From Pseudomonas putida W15Oct28 (GTDB taxonomy: Bacteria; Pseudomonadota; Gammaproteobacteria; Pseudomonadales; Pseudomonadaceae), in NCBI RefSeq assembly GCF_000708715.2, contig NZ_JENB01000006.1, forward strand, positions 124,001-188,000: a DNA stretch of 64,000 nucleotides, in the 5' to 3' direction. The notes beneath the pieces are model-generated. The model searched no databases and was not told the origin of the DNA. It worked only from the letters and a program-made list of their open reading frames with translations. Shown one piece after another: positions 51,783-60,355 of this stretch (position 1 is the first letter of the stretch; the number at the start of each line of letters is the position of its first letter). The translations under genes were made by a program, and so were the position numbers.

Positions 51783-53057
51783 CTACAAACCGAGCGCGGA
51801 ACCGAGGTTGTACATGACCTCCAGGGCTATCACCGCACCGTCGCCACTCACTGGCGCGCTGGGGTTGTAGAAGTTGTCCGGGTTGAAGATGTACTGCACG
51901 CTGGGCTCCAGTGCGAGGTTGCGGGTGACTTGCCAGTGCGTGTTGAGCTCGATGCGCGATACACCGCGGCGCGTACGCTCATCGTTACCGGTAGCCAGCA
52001 GGCGTGCATGCTCTTGCCAGGCTGCCTGGCGCGCCCCCAGGCGCAGGTAGCTGGCCTTGAGGTTCAGCGTGTCCTGCGGCCGACCGAACGGGCCAAGGCG
52101 GGTCACGCCGACTTCGGCGAAATGCGAAAACGGCTGCATGTCATCGGCGCTCCAGGACCAGGCGCCAAACACCTGCCAACCCCGCTCGGGTATGGCGGCC
52201 TCGCCTTCCCTGGCCAACGTCTGGCGGAACTTGAACAGCAGCCCATCGCTTCCCCTGCGCAAGCGGCCGTCCATGGGGTCGATCTGTTCGCCGGTGTTGT
52301 GAAAACCGTTCAGTTCGTAATGGTACGCATACGGGGCCTGGGTGAAATCCGCTTTCGCCCCTACCCCGGCCAGCCAGGTGACACCGCTGGCGTCACCCGG
52401 GTCCCAGTCAAACCCCTTGGTACGTTTGAAGTAGTGCTGGGGGTTGGACTCGAACACCCCGCTGTGCAGGTAGTAACCTGAATCGAAACGGTATCGGGCG
52501 TAGCCACCCCAACTGCCATAGGGGTACGGCAGGATACCGGTGGAGTTATCGATGACCGGGTCGTTGCAGGTGATCACGTTTTCACAGTTGGACATGTAGA
52601 AGTGCTGACGGGCATTGCTGCGGCCCACTGCCAGTTCCAGGCGGTCCTGCAACAGGCGCTGGTTCCAGGTGAAGCGGGCCAGGTAACCGGTATCGATGTC
52701 GTTGTGCATCGGTGCCCCGGCAAAGAAACCCCCGGCCTTGCCCTGCCAACTGCCCTGGGCGGGCTGCCCTTCACCCCGCATGAACGGGAAGAACACGTAC
52801 TGCAAACTGAACGATGCCCCGGCGATGTTGGCCAGTGCGTCAAGGTCGCCCTCGACACCGGCAAACACGTTGCCGCTGTTGGCATAGTGGTAGGGGTCGG
52901 GGCCGGTATCCAGGTTTTTCACCGACAGGTTCCACACTTGCAGGTCAAGCTTGACCGCCTCCTGTGCGTCGGCAGCACACGCGAAGGCGGTCAATGCAAT
53001 GGACAAGGCGGTAACGCGAACGCCAGGCACCCAGGTGCCGCTCGGTTGAGCATTCAT
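51783..53057 (-). CDS. OprB-family carbohydrate-selective-type porin
   Basis: 424 residues, with a signal peptide after a somewhat long N-region (cleavage near ACAADAQEA). The mature part follows the OprB fold: WNLSVKNLDTGPDPYHYANSGNVFAGVEGDLDALANIAG, FTWNQRLLQDRLELAVGRSNARQHFYM, and a C-terminal NLALEPSVQYIFNPDNFYNPS typical of the family, ending at GLGSALGL-like residues. OprB-type channels pass sugars or, in catabolic clusters, small aromatic acids. A perfect sigma-54 promoter and a double TTGATCA site lie upstream, so it belongs to the XylR-like regulon. Confidence 0.88.
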   Translation of the reverse strand: MNAQPSGTWVPGVRVTALSIALTAFACAADAQEAVKLDLQVWNLSVKNLDTGPDPYHYANSGNVFAGVEGDLDALANIAGASFSLQYVFFPFMRGEGQPAQGSWQGKAGGFFAGAPMHNDIDTGYLARFTWNQRLLQDRLELAVGRSNARQHFYMSNCENVITCNDPVIDNSTGILPYPYGSWGGYARYRFDSGYYLHSGVFESNPQHYFKRTKGFDWDPGDASGVTWLAGVGAKADFTQAPYAYHYELNGFHNTGEQIDPMDGRLRRGSDGLLFKFRQTLAREGEAAIPERGWQVFGAWSWSADDMQPFSHFAEVGVTRLGPFGRPQDTLNLKASYLRLGARQAAWQEHARLLATGNDERTRRGVSRIELNTHWQVTRNLALEPSVQYIFNPDNFYNPSAPVSGDGAVIALEVMYNLGSALGL

Positions 53058-53130
53058 GATGCACTCTCTGTTTTTGTTGTTATGAAGTGCGACCTGAAAC
53101 TACCGCTTCAGGAAGTCGCGCCAGGTGCAT

Positions 53131-53147
53131 CGCAAGGGCTGTGCCAG
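53131..53147 (-). promoter_or_regulatory. Sigma-54 promoter of the OprB-like porin gene
   Basis: On the minus strand CTGGCACAGCCCTTGCG: GG and GC ten bases apart, all conserved positions matching TGGCAC-N5-TTGC. About 75 bp before the start codon. Confidence 0.85.
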
Positions 53148-53210
53148 CCCCCTGGACGCGGCCAAACGCACTGTGCCATGGGGTTTTCTCAACGGAACAC
53201 GTGACCGGGC

Positions 53211-53251
53211 TTGATCAAATTGATCCGCTTTGATCAAGCTCGATGATCAAC
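53211..53251 (-). promoter_or_regulatory. XylR/DmpR-like upstream activator site 2
   Basis: TTGATCAAATTGATC (53211-53225), TTTGATCAAG (53229-53238) and a third half-site GATGATCAAC (53242-53251). It lies 65-105 bp upstream of the sigma-54 promoter of the porin and directly after the stop of the activator gene. Confidence 0.65.
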
Positions 53252-54991
53252 TCACCCCTGCCCGTGTGCCTTCAGGCGGTAGGCCAGTTGCGGGCGGCTG
53301 ATGCCCAGTTGCCGTGCGGCGGCGGACAAGTTGCCATTACAGGCCTGCAACACCAGCCGGTATTCTTCCAGCTGCTGGTTGTGGATAGCGTGCTTGAGCT
53401 CGGCCATGGGTGAGCCCTGCGGGTCAGGCTCGCTGGCCGCTTTGCACAGGCTGCCGTCACCGCCCACACCCAGCCCGGTGCGGGGCGCCTGCTCACCAGA
53501 GGGGAACAGGTGCTGGGTGCGGATGGCCGCTTGCCCGGGCGCCGCGATCACCCCGCGCTCCACCAGGTTTTGCAGCTCTCGCACGTTGCCGGGGTAGCTG
53601 TAGTTGAGCAGCGCTTCCACGGCCCGGGCACTGAACCCGGTAACCTGCTTGCCGTGCAGTTGGGTGAAGTGTTTGAAAAAGTGCTCCATCAGCAGCGGGA
53701 TGTCATCCCGGCGCTCGCGCAGCGGTGGCAGGTGAATGGGAAACACGTTCAGCCTGAAGAACAGGTCTTCGCGGAAGGTGCCACGGGCAATTGCCTCGCG
53801 CAGGTTGGCGTTGGTTGCAGCAATCACCCGCAGGTCGACCTTGATCGGCCTGTTGCCCCCCACCCGCTCGATTTCCCCCTCTTGCAAGGCGCGCAGCAGC
53901 TTGGTTTGGGCGCTCATGCTCAACGCCTGGATTTCATCCAGGAACAGCGTGCCGCCAGAGGCCCGTTCGAAGCGACCGGCACGCGCCTGCGTTGCGCCGG
54001 TGTAGGCGCCTTTTTCGGCACCAAACAGCTCGGCCTCCAGCAGGCTTTCCGGCAAAGCTGCACAGTTGACGGCCACCAACGGCTGTTGCGCGCGCGGGCT
54101 GAGCCGGTGCAGCGCCTTGGCGAACACCTCCTTGCCCACCCCCGATTCACCGCTGAACAGCACCGTGGCACGGGTGGGTGCCACTTGCGCAATTTGATGA
54201 CGGGCAACGCTGAACGCAGCAGAAATACCGACCATGTCGTCCTGCAGCGGCAAGCTGCTGGCCGTGCAGGCAGGCTGTACCGCCTCGCCCTCGGATGGCG
54301 ACCAGATCGAGTTCATCTGAATGAAGTGCGATGGGTCCCAGTAGCGCTGCTCGGCGCCGTGCTCATGGTCTGGCAAACGATCTGCCGTGTCACCGACAAT
54401 CCGGCAGCAGCGGCCGCCTGCGGCCACGCATTCGACCTCGCGGTACACCACCAGCTTGCCGATAAAGGCGCTGGCATAACCCGCCGCATAGCCCAGGGTC
54501 ATCCAGCACGCAGCCTCGTCGCCAACCCCGTAGTGGGCGATGTGCTCATGGGCTTCACGCGAATCGTGCCACAGGTATTCGCCGTGGAAGTGGCCGCGTT
54601 CGATGTCCAGGTCAAGGTCGACCGTTTCCACCCGCACCACACCCTGCAACGCATGCAGCCGGCCGCCGGCGATGAACGAGCTGCGCTCGTCCGAGGCCGG
54701 CCAGCGCTTGCGTACCAGCGCGGCATCCTGGCTGCCCGCAGAATAGCCGATGCGCATCAGGATACGCCGCGCGCCTTCGCGCCCCACGCTTTCGATCAAC
54801 TCGCGGCGCAAGGCACCCAGCGCGCTGGCGTGCAGCATGACCATGCTCTGGTCATCCAGCCAGATACGCGCATCTTCATCCGAAAACCGCAGGTAGCGAC
54901 GCAGGTCGGCCGGGGTCGGGCTGCTGGTTTCATAGGCCTGGGGGGCCCGAGACACGGTTTCGCGGGGTGCCACGGTGGATGAACGACTCAT
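53252..54991 (-). CDS. XylR/DmpR-type sigma-54-dependent activator (XylR_N-V4R-AAA-HTH)
   Basis: 579 residues. The N-terminal sensor (about 30-220) has the XylR_N pattern: [46 protein letters not shown]-like Gly motif and the V4R end [34 protein letters not shown]. This family binds aromatic effectors directly. The AAA+ domain has Walker A GESGVGKE, the sigma-54 loop GAYTGA (usual form GAFTGA) and [15 protein letters not shown]. The C-terminal Fis-type HTH is [20 protein letters not shown]. It sits between the two groups of target promoters. The nature of the effector is unknown, but aromatic is expected. Confidence 0.93.
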   Translation of the reverse strand: MSRSSTVAPRETVSRAPQAYETSSPTPADLRRYLRFSDEDARIWLDDQSMVMLHASALGALRRELIESVGREGARRILMRIGYSAGSQDAALVRKRWPASDERSSFIAGGRLHALQGVVRVETVDLDLDIERGHFHGEYLWHDSREAHEHIAHYGVGDEAACWMTLGYAAGYASAFIGKLVVYREVECVAAGGRCCRIVGDTADRLPDHEHGAEQRYWDPSHFIQMNSIWSPSEGEAVQPACTASSLPLQDDMVGISAAFSVARHQIAQVAPTRATVLFSGESGVGKEVFAKALHRLSPRAQQPLVAVNCAALPESLLEAELFGAEKGAYTGATQARAGRFERASGGTLFLDEIQALSMSAQTKLLRALQEGEIERVGGNRPIKVDLRVIAATNANLREAIARGTFREDLFFRLNVFPIHLPPLRERRDDIPLLMEHFFKHFTQLHGKQVTGFSARAVEALLNYSYPGNVRELQNLVERGVIAAPGQAAIRTQHLFPSGEQAPRTGLGVGGDGSLCKAASEPDPQGSPMAELKHAIHNQQLEEYRLVLQACNGNLSAAARQLGISRPQLAYRLKAHGQG

Positions 54992-55050
54992 ACCTTCTCC
55001 TGTTGTTCTTGTTCTGCGCAGGCGCGGTGCTACGCGATGGCGAGGCCGTC

Positions 55051-55093
55051 ATTTGATCATCAACTTTTGCCAGCTTGATCAACAAAGATCAAG
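55051..55093 (+). promoter_or_regulatory. XylR/DmpR-like upstream activator site 3
   Basis: ATTTGATCATCAAC (55051-55064) and CTTGATCAACAAAGATCAAG (55074-55093), the latter an imperfect palindrome. It lies between the divergent activator and MFS genes, 65-110 bp upstream of the sigma-54 promoter of the MFS gene, and could also autoregulate the activator. Confidence 0.65.
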
Positions 55094-55157
55094 GCTTGCG
55101 CCGCTGCAGCCCCCGCTCACAGCCCTGCATTAAAGGGCTTGGTGCCGCCCTGCGTGA

Positions 55158-55174
55158 TTGGCCTGGCGTTTGCT
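55158..55174 (+). promoter_or_regulatory. Sigma-54 promoter of the MFS gene
   Basis: TTGGCCTGGCGTTTGCT: GG and GC ten bases apart; TGGC and TTGC conserved. About 70 bp before the ATG. Confidence 0.75.
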
Positions 55175-55242
55175 ATCACCTGCTGGCGGACGCCTTTGAA
55201 CGTCGCGTAATCCAATAACAATAATCATGCAGGAGATACACC

Positions 55243-56484
55243 ATGCGCCGCTGGTTCTCTTCCTACGAAAACCGCTTGCTGTTCGTGCTCAGCCTCAGTT
55301 TCGGTTTTGTTTTCTTCGACCGTAATGCCATGAGTTTCCTGGCCCCCTTCGTGGCCGCCGACCTGTCCTTGAGCAACACCCAGATCGGCTTGCTGGTATC
55401 TGCCTTGTCATTGACCTGGGCACTGTCCGGCTACCTGCTGGGCGCACGTTCCGACCGCAGCGGGCGCCGCAAGCCTTACCTGTTGGTGGCCGTGATCGTG
55501 TTCTCTGTGTGCTCGTTCTTCTCCGGGCTGGCCAGCACCTTCTTCATGCTGCTGGCTGCCCGCCTGCTGATGGGGGTGGCCGAAGGCCCGATACTGCCCA
55601 TCTCGCAAACCCTGATGGCGATGAACTCCACGGCAAGCCGCCGCGGCCACAACATGGGCATCATGCAGAACTTTGGCAGCAACCTGCTGGGCTCTTGTAT
55701 CGCCCCCCTGCTGCTGGTGGCGATTGCCAGCCACTACCACTGGCGCCTTGCGTTCATCGTTGCGGGCATCCCCGGCTTGATCGCCGCGTGCATGATCTGG
55801 AAGTACGTGCGCGAGCCCAAGGAGGCAGTCGTTGTACAGCCCGCTTCGCAGCCCGCAGAAGCGGGCTCGCTGGTAGAACTGCTGCGTTATCGCAACGTCT
55901 GGTTGAGCATGCTCATCGCGTGCTTCTACGTGGCCTGGATGGTGCTGGGCTGGGCGTTCATGCCGGTGTACTACATGAACGAGCGGCAGTTCAGCTCTAC
56001 CGACATGGGCATCCTGATGAGCGTGCTGGGGGCCAGCGCCACCCTTTGCAGTTTCATCGTACCTGCGCTTTCAGACCGCCTGGGCCGGCGCACTGTGGTG
56101 GTGGTGTTCTCCCTGATCGGGGCGCTCACCCCGCTGGCTGCGCTGTACTTTCAAGGGCCGTTCTGGATGCTTTGCGCGGTGTTGTTCATCACCTGGTCGG
56201 CCAGTGGTGTGGCGCCGATCTTCATGGCTACCATTCCATCAGAAACCGTACCTGTTCATCGCATTGCTGCCTGCGTCGGGCTGGTGATGGGCATGGGTGA
56301 AGTGGTCGGCGGCGTGTTAAGCCCCGTGCTGGGTGGCTGGCTGGCGGACCTTCATGGCCTCGGCGCCCCGTTGTTGCTACAGGCAGGGTGCGCAATCGTG
56401 GTTGGGGTGTTGGGGTTGGGCCTGATAGAAACCGCCCCGCTGCGCACGGTTGGGCGCAGTAACCTGACGGCGGTGAGCGAATAG
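55243..56484 (+). CDS. MFS transporter (anion:cation symporter-like)
   Basis: 413 residues, twelve predicted helices. Marks of the ACS branch: FFDRNAMSFLAPFVAADLSLSNTQIGLL in helix 1, GARSDRSGRRKPYL in the 2-3 loop, RLLMGVAEGPILPISQTLMA in helix 4, and the helix 5 GSNLLGSCIAPLLL. Members import aromatic or sugar acids in catabolic clusters. GGAGA precedes the ATG. Its own sigma-54 promoter and XylR-type sites make it the uptake system of the module whose enzymes are encoded at 49328-51723. Substrate unknown. Confidence 0.9.
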   Translation: MRRWFSSYENRLLFVLSLSFGFVFFDRNAMSFLAPFVAADLSLSNTQIGLLVSALSLTWALSGYLLGARSDRSGRRKPYLLVAVIVFSVCSFFSGLASTFFMLLAARLLMGVAEGPILPISQTLMAMNSTASRRGHNMGIMQNFGSNLLGSCIAPLLLVAIASHYHWRLAFIVAGIPGLIAACMIWKYVREPKEAVVVQPASQPAEAGSLVELLRYRNVWLSMLIACFYVAWMVLGWAFMPVYYMNERQFSSTDMGILMSVLGASATLCSFIVPALSDRLGRRTVVVVFSLIGALTPLAALYFQGPFWMLCAVLFITWSASGVAPIFMATIPSETVPVHRIAACVGLVMGMGEVVGGVLSPVLGGWLADLHGLGAPLLLQAGCAIVVGVLGLGLIETAPLRTVGRSNLTAVSE

Positions 56485-56526
56485 CGGTTCAGCGGCTCCG
56501 ATCCGCGACCTTGGGGCTGCCTTGCA

Positions 56527-56632
56527 GCCCTTCGCGGCGGTTCGGCGCCCCGACTCGCCCGCTCCCACAGATTACGCGCTCGGTGCAGAAGTGCGCTATC
56601 CCTGTGGGAGCGGGCAAGCCCGCGAAGGGCCG
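56527..56632. repeat. REP pair (partly degenerate)
   Basis: CTCGCCCGCTCCCACAG on the left and CCTGTGGGAGCGGGCAAGCC on the right, with CCCTTCGCGG / CCGCGAAGGG outer arms. The left copy has an insertion. Marks the right border between the MFS gene and the second half of the amine dehydrogenase cluster. Confidence 0.8.
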
Positions 56633-56651
56633 CAACGCGGCCCCGAACAGC

Positions 56652-57959
56652 TCAACTGACTGGGCTTAAGGTAAAGCCCTGCTGAGTGAGCCAACGTCGC
56701 AGCATTTTCTGATGTTCGACCTGGTGCCCTTCAAGCACAGCACTGAGCGCCTGGCCAGCGTGTAGCCCGCGAACTATCGACGCCAGCTCCACACCTTGCA
56801 AATGCCAAACCCCCAGCGGCTGGTCCGCCGTCACCACAACCTCGGCTTCATCCACCAGCCCGTCACGCAGCACCGGCTGCCGCGCCACTCGCACCGCCCG
56901 CCAGTCCGCGCCCAGGTGCAGCGGCTGGGCATCCGGCCAACCGTGGCGCCGGGCCCAGAACGGTTGCCCCGCCCGGCGTTGCTCCTGGGCATAGAAGTCC
57001 CGGCCAATGCGGGCAAAGCGCAGGAACAACTGCTCGATCCGCTGCTGATGAAACTGGCGCGCCAACCCTGCGCGTTCGGGTTTACGCAGCAAGGTGTTGA
57101 TCACCACAGGCGCCTGCAGTGCCGACGACAGCGACTGGAAAATACCGTTCCCCGAAAGGGGGTCAACCGCCATGGCCGCATCACCTACCCGCAGCCAGTC
57201 TTCCCCGACGCAATCGCCCGCCAAAATTGCCGTGCTGCTGCGTGCATGCACCTGCGCCGGCTCCAGCGCTCGCGTACCGAACAGTTCAGCTACAAGAGAA
57301 CTCTGACCTCGGCGCTCAGCGCAGTAGGCGGCCAGCTCGGACTTGCCCGGCAACCCGGCGGCGTCCAGCGTGACTTGCCAGTAACAGCGGCCATCCTCCA
57401 GCCGCGCCATCCACGCCCAGCCATCCTCCAGGCTCTCCACTGCCGAGGCAGGCGCCGCGGGGCTACCCTGCCAGGCATTGAGCAGGCTGACGGTTTCCGG
57501 CCCGCGCAGGCGGTCCGCAGCCAGCGGTGCCTGACGGCCTCGGGCCTCGACTAGGAAATCAGCGATCAGTACCTGCCCATCGTCCAGACGAACACGATGG
57601 CCGCCCTCGTGCACGACCTCACGCACACGCCCCTCGAGCACACTCACGCCTGCACGCTGAAGGTCGTCGCGCAGCGCCCGGTCAAACCGCTGTCGATCCA
57701 GCAGAAATTCCTGGTTCATGTGCAGGTGCTGGCCATTCCAGTGCACCTGCCGGGTGGCCGGCATGGCCGCCTGGCTCAAGGCCCCGCCAAGGCCCGCATG
57801 ACGCAAGCCCTCGAGCACCCGCTGCGACACCCCTTCCACTGCCGCAAAACGGCGCCACTGCGACACCACCGTCACGGTGTAGCCCAGCCGCCGCAGGCCG
57901 ATGGCCGTGGCAGCACCTGCAGGGCCGGCGCCCAGCACCACAATGCGCGGTTCAGCCAT
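56652..57959 (-). CDS. qhpG: FAD-dependent monooxygenase of QHNDH maturation
   Basis: 435 residues. FAD fold at the N-terminus: VVLGAGPAGAATAIGLRRLGY (GxGxxG), then the second FAD motif GDAAMAVDPLSGNGIFQSL (GD motif of tryptophan-halogenase-like and group A monooxygenases). QhpG hydroxylates the Trp of the gamma subunit as part of CTQ formation, acting after the radical SAM step. The ATG at 57959 overlaps the end of qhpE by eight bases; a longer upstream frame overlaps qhpE and lacks a ribosome binding site. Last gene of the operon regulator-qhpF-qhpE-qhpG. Confidence 0.88.
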   Translation of the reverse strand: MAEPRIVVLGAGPAGAATAIGLRRLGYTVTVVSQWRRFAAVEGVSQRVLEGLRHAGLGGALSQAAMPATRQVHWNGQHLHMNQEFLLDRQRFDRALRDDLQRAGVSVLEGRVREVVHEGGHRVRLDDGQVLIADFLVEARGRQAPLAADRLRGPETVSLLNAWQGSPAAPASAVESLEDGWAWMARLEDGRCYWQVTLDAAGLPGKSELAAYCAERRGQSSLVAELFGTRALEPAQVHARSSTAILAGDCVGEDWLRVGDAAMAVDPLSGNGIFQSLSSALQAPVVINTLLRKPERAGLARQFHQQRIEQLFLRFARIGRDFYAQEQRRAGQPFWARRHGWPDAQPLHLGADWRAVRVARQPVLRDGLVDEAEVVVTADQPLGVWHLQGVELASIVRGLHAGQALSAVLEGHQVEHQKMLRRWLTQQGFTLSPVS

Positions 57960-58629
57960 GGCTGGCACCCCGCCGCTCAGGGCCGATGAACGTCGCGTGA
58001 TCGCGCAACCAGTCATGGATCTGCTGGCGATCCATACCCGGTTCGTCACGTAGCAATGCCGCAACCCTCCCGCTCAAAGCCGCACAGCCCAGGCTCGCGC
58101 CCGCTCTGCCACCCTCCCCCACATAACCACCAAAGTCCGCCTGCCGGGTGCCAAGCCAGGCCCACTGGCCGGGCGCGCAACGCGCATCACCGGTAATCCT
58201 GAGCACCCCGGGATAGCTGGCCGGGTACACCGGCCCACCCTGTGCCGGGCTGGATGCACACAAAAGCACACCGGCAGCCAGCGCTTCGGCACAGGCCTGG
58301 TGCAGCACAGGCCGGTCCTGCTGCAAGCCGAGGCTGAGGTTGACCAGCGTAGCCCCCGCCTCCACCAGCCACAGCAGCGCCGCAGCCACCTGCAAGGCAC
58401 TGGTGCTGGCCTGGGCACTGAACACCTGGGCCACCAGCACCGGCATCGGCCCAGCCTCACGTTGCAAGCTGGTAAGTACCGCGCTGCCATGCCCTAGCTG
58501 GTCGGGCAGTATTTCTCCTTCACGCAGTTGGCCGTCCTCCAGCCAGAAACGCCGGGCGCCGAGCAAACCGCCGGCCTGTTCCGGCGAACAGCCACTGTCG
58601 ATGATGCCTACGCGCAGGTCAGTGCCCAT
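57952..58629 (-). CDS. qhpE: Subtilisin-like peptidase that removes the gamma-subunit leader
   Basis: 225 residues, a minimal S8 serine peptidase with no signal peptide. Asp in VGIIDSGCS, His in LGHGSAVLTSL and Ser in GASLGCAALSG (the subtilisin GTSM region, here GAS) mark the catalytic triad. It is much shorter than secreted subtilisins (about 275 or more) and cytoplasmic, as described for QhpE, which cuts off the 28-residue leader of the gamma subunit after cross-linking. Overlaps qhpF by 11 bp and qhpG by eight bp. Confidence 0.88.
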   Translation of the reverse strand: MGTDLRVGIIDSGCSPEQAGGLLGARRFWLEDGQLREGEILPDQLGHGSAVLTSLQREAGPMPVLVAQVFSAQASTSALQVAAALLWLVEAGATLVNLSLGLQQDRPVLHQACAEALAAGVLLCASSPAQGGPVYPASYPGVLRITGDARCAPGQWAWLGTRQADFGGYVGEGGRAGASLGCAALSGRVAALLRDEPGMDRQQIHDWLRDHATFIGPERRGASHG

Positions 58630-60352
58630 GCTTGATCACCTCCTGCGGCAGCACCTGCAACCGGCCGTCATGCAGCTGCAAGTGCAGGTCGGCATCAGCC
58701 AGGGTCGAAGCCCGGTGGCTGATCAGGATGCGCGTGCGGCCGGCGAACAGTTGGTCGATGGCCGCGATCACTTCGCGCTCGGTGGCTTCGTCCACTGCCG
58801 AGGTGGCCTCGTCCAGCACCAGAATCGCCGGGGCTTGCAGTACCGCTCGGGCGATGGCGATGCGTTGCTTCTGGCCGCCGGACAACTGCTGGCCCCGCTC
58901 GCCCAGCAGGCCGTCCAGGCCCAACGGCAGGCTTTCGACCAGGCTGTCCAGCCGTGCCAGGCGCACTACGCGCTCCAGCTCGGCACGGCTGGCTTCCGGC
59001 ACGCCGTAGGCCAGGTTTTGCGCCAGCGTGCCACGGAACAGCACGATGTCCTGGCTGACAACGGCTATACGACGGCGCAGCGCGGCCAGGTCCAGTTCGC
59101 GCAGGTCGGTGCCATCCAGCAGAATGCGCCCGGCGTCCGGGTCGTAGAAGCGCTGCAACAGGTCGATCAGGGTCGACTTGCCCACCCCCGAAGCACCGCT
59201 GATGGCCACTTTCAACCCGCCCGGCACGCACACCTGCACGTTGTTCAGCACGGCACCTTGCCGCCCTTCATGGGCAAAGCTCAACGCCTCCAGGCGCAAT
59301 TCGCCCGGGCCGTCCGGAATGGGTTGCGGGTTGGCCGCCGGGCGCACGGCCACGGCCTCCCGCTTCAGTTCCATCACCCGCCCCAGGCTCACCGCCATGC
59401 GCTGCACCGCCACGTACAGGCCCAGCAGGCTCTGCACCGGGCCTACCGCCATGCCCATGTAGGTGGAAAAAGCGATCAGCGCACCCAACTGCCAGGTTCC
59501 CTGGATCACCCACCAGCCGCCCACCAGGAACGCGCAAGCGCGGCACCAGGAAGTGAGCGTGCCGGGGATGGCCTGGGTGAAGAATTCGGTCACCTGTACC
59601 TTCAGCAACTGACGCATGTAACCCTGGCCAAGCTGATCCAGCCGCCCTGCCTCGCGGCCTTGCTGGCCGGCCGCCTGAATGAACTTCATCGCCGGCAAGG
59701 TCTCGACCAGGAACGACGACACATCCGCCGAACGCTCGCGCAGGTTGCGCACTTCACGCTCCACCTTGCGCCGCATCCAGCGCAGCCACAGCACCTCGAT
59801 CGGCACCAGCAGCGCCAGCAGCAGCGACAGCTGCCACGACAGCATCAGCATCAACGCCACCGCGCCCACCAGGCCAATCACCGCCGACACCGCCGAGAAC
59901 AGCGAATCCACGGCAAAGCGCTGGATCTCCGCCACGTCGCCGTCCAGCCGCGAAAGAATGTCGCCCATGCGCCGCCGCCCATAGAACGTCGGCGACAACT
60001 GCTGCAGGTGGCGGTAAAGGTCATCACGCAGGGCAAACAGGATGCGCCCCGACAGGCGCGTATGCAGGTAGCGGTTGACCCCGGCCAGCACCGTGCCCAG
60101 CAGGCCCGCGCCGATCATGATCGCCGCCATGTGCCAGAGGGTCTGGTAGTCCTTGGCCAGCAGCCCCTCGTCGATCAGCGTCTTGACCAGCCAGGGTTGC
60201 GCCAGCGCCAGCAGCGATGCGCCCAGCGACAAGCCCAGCAGCAAGCCGATGGCGCGCCGATGGGGGCGCACGAAACCATACAGCCAGGCCAACGCCTGGC
60301 GCATGAGGACAGGGTCGCTGGAGTCCACCAGCCTTGCGAACAATGGGCCCAT
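58619..60352 (-). CDS. qhpF: ABC exporter (fused TMD-NBD) for the QHNDH gamma subunit
   Basis: 577 residues. Six helices with type I exporter loops (first: RAIGLLLGLSLGASLLALAQP) and one nucleotide-binding domain: Walker A SGASGVGKSTL, Q-loop VSQDIVLF, signature LSGGQKQRIAIARA, Walker B ILVLDEATSAVD and switch His in LISHRAST. In the QHNDH pathway QhpF carries the cross-linked, cofactor-bearing gamma subunit to the periplasm. The start follows the regulator gene by three bp and the end overlaps qhpE. Confidence 0.92.
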   Translation of the reverse strand: MGPLFARLVDSSDPVLMRQALAWLYGFVRPHRRAIGLLLGLSLGASLLALAQPWLVKTLIDEGLLAKDYQTLWHMAAIMIGAGLLGTVLAGVNRYLHTRLSGRILFALRDDLYRHLQQLSPTFYGRRRMGDILSRLDGDVAEIQRFAVDSLFSAVSAVIGLVGAVALMLMLSWQLSLLLALLVPIEVLWLRWMRRKVEREVRNLRERSADVSSFLVETLPAMKFIQAAGQQGREAGRLDQLGQGYMRQLLKVQVTEFFTQAIPGTLTSWCRACAFLVGGWWVIQGTWQLGALIAFSTYMGMAVGPVQSLLGLYVAVQRMAVSLGRVMELKREAVAVRPAANPQPIPDGPGELRLEALSFAHEGRQGAVLNNVQVCVPGGLKVAISGASGVGKSTLIDLLQRFYDPDAGRILLDGTDLRELDLAALRRRIAVVSQDIVLFRGTLAQNLAYGVPEASRAELERVVRLARLDSLVESLPLGLDGLLGERGQQLSGGQKQRIAIARAVLQAPAILVLDEATSAVDEATEREVIAAIDQLFAGRTRILISHRASTLADADLHLQLHDGRLQVLPQEVIKHGH

Positions 60353-60355
60353 GGT

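Noticed and set aside
55138..55157. GGTGCCGCCCTGC as an alternative sigma-54 promoter for the MFS gene
   Set aside because: GG and GC are nine, not ten, bases apart; the site at 55158-55174 has the right spacing and better match.
47662..56632. Module taken for an integrative element or prophage
   Set aside because: No integrase, transposase, tRNA target or direct-repeat attachment site was found; only REP pairs mark its edges.
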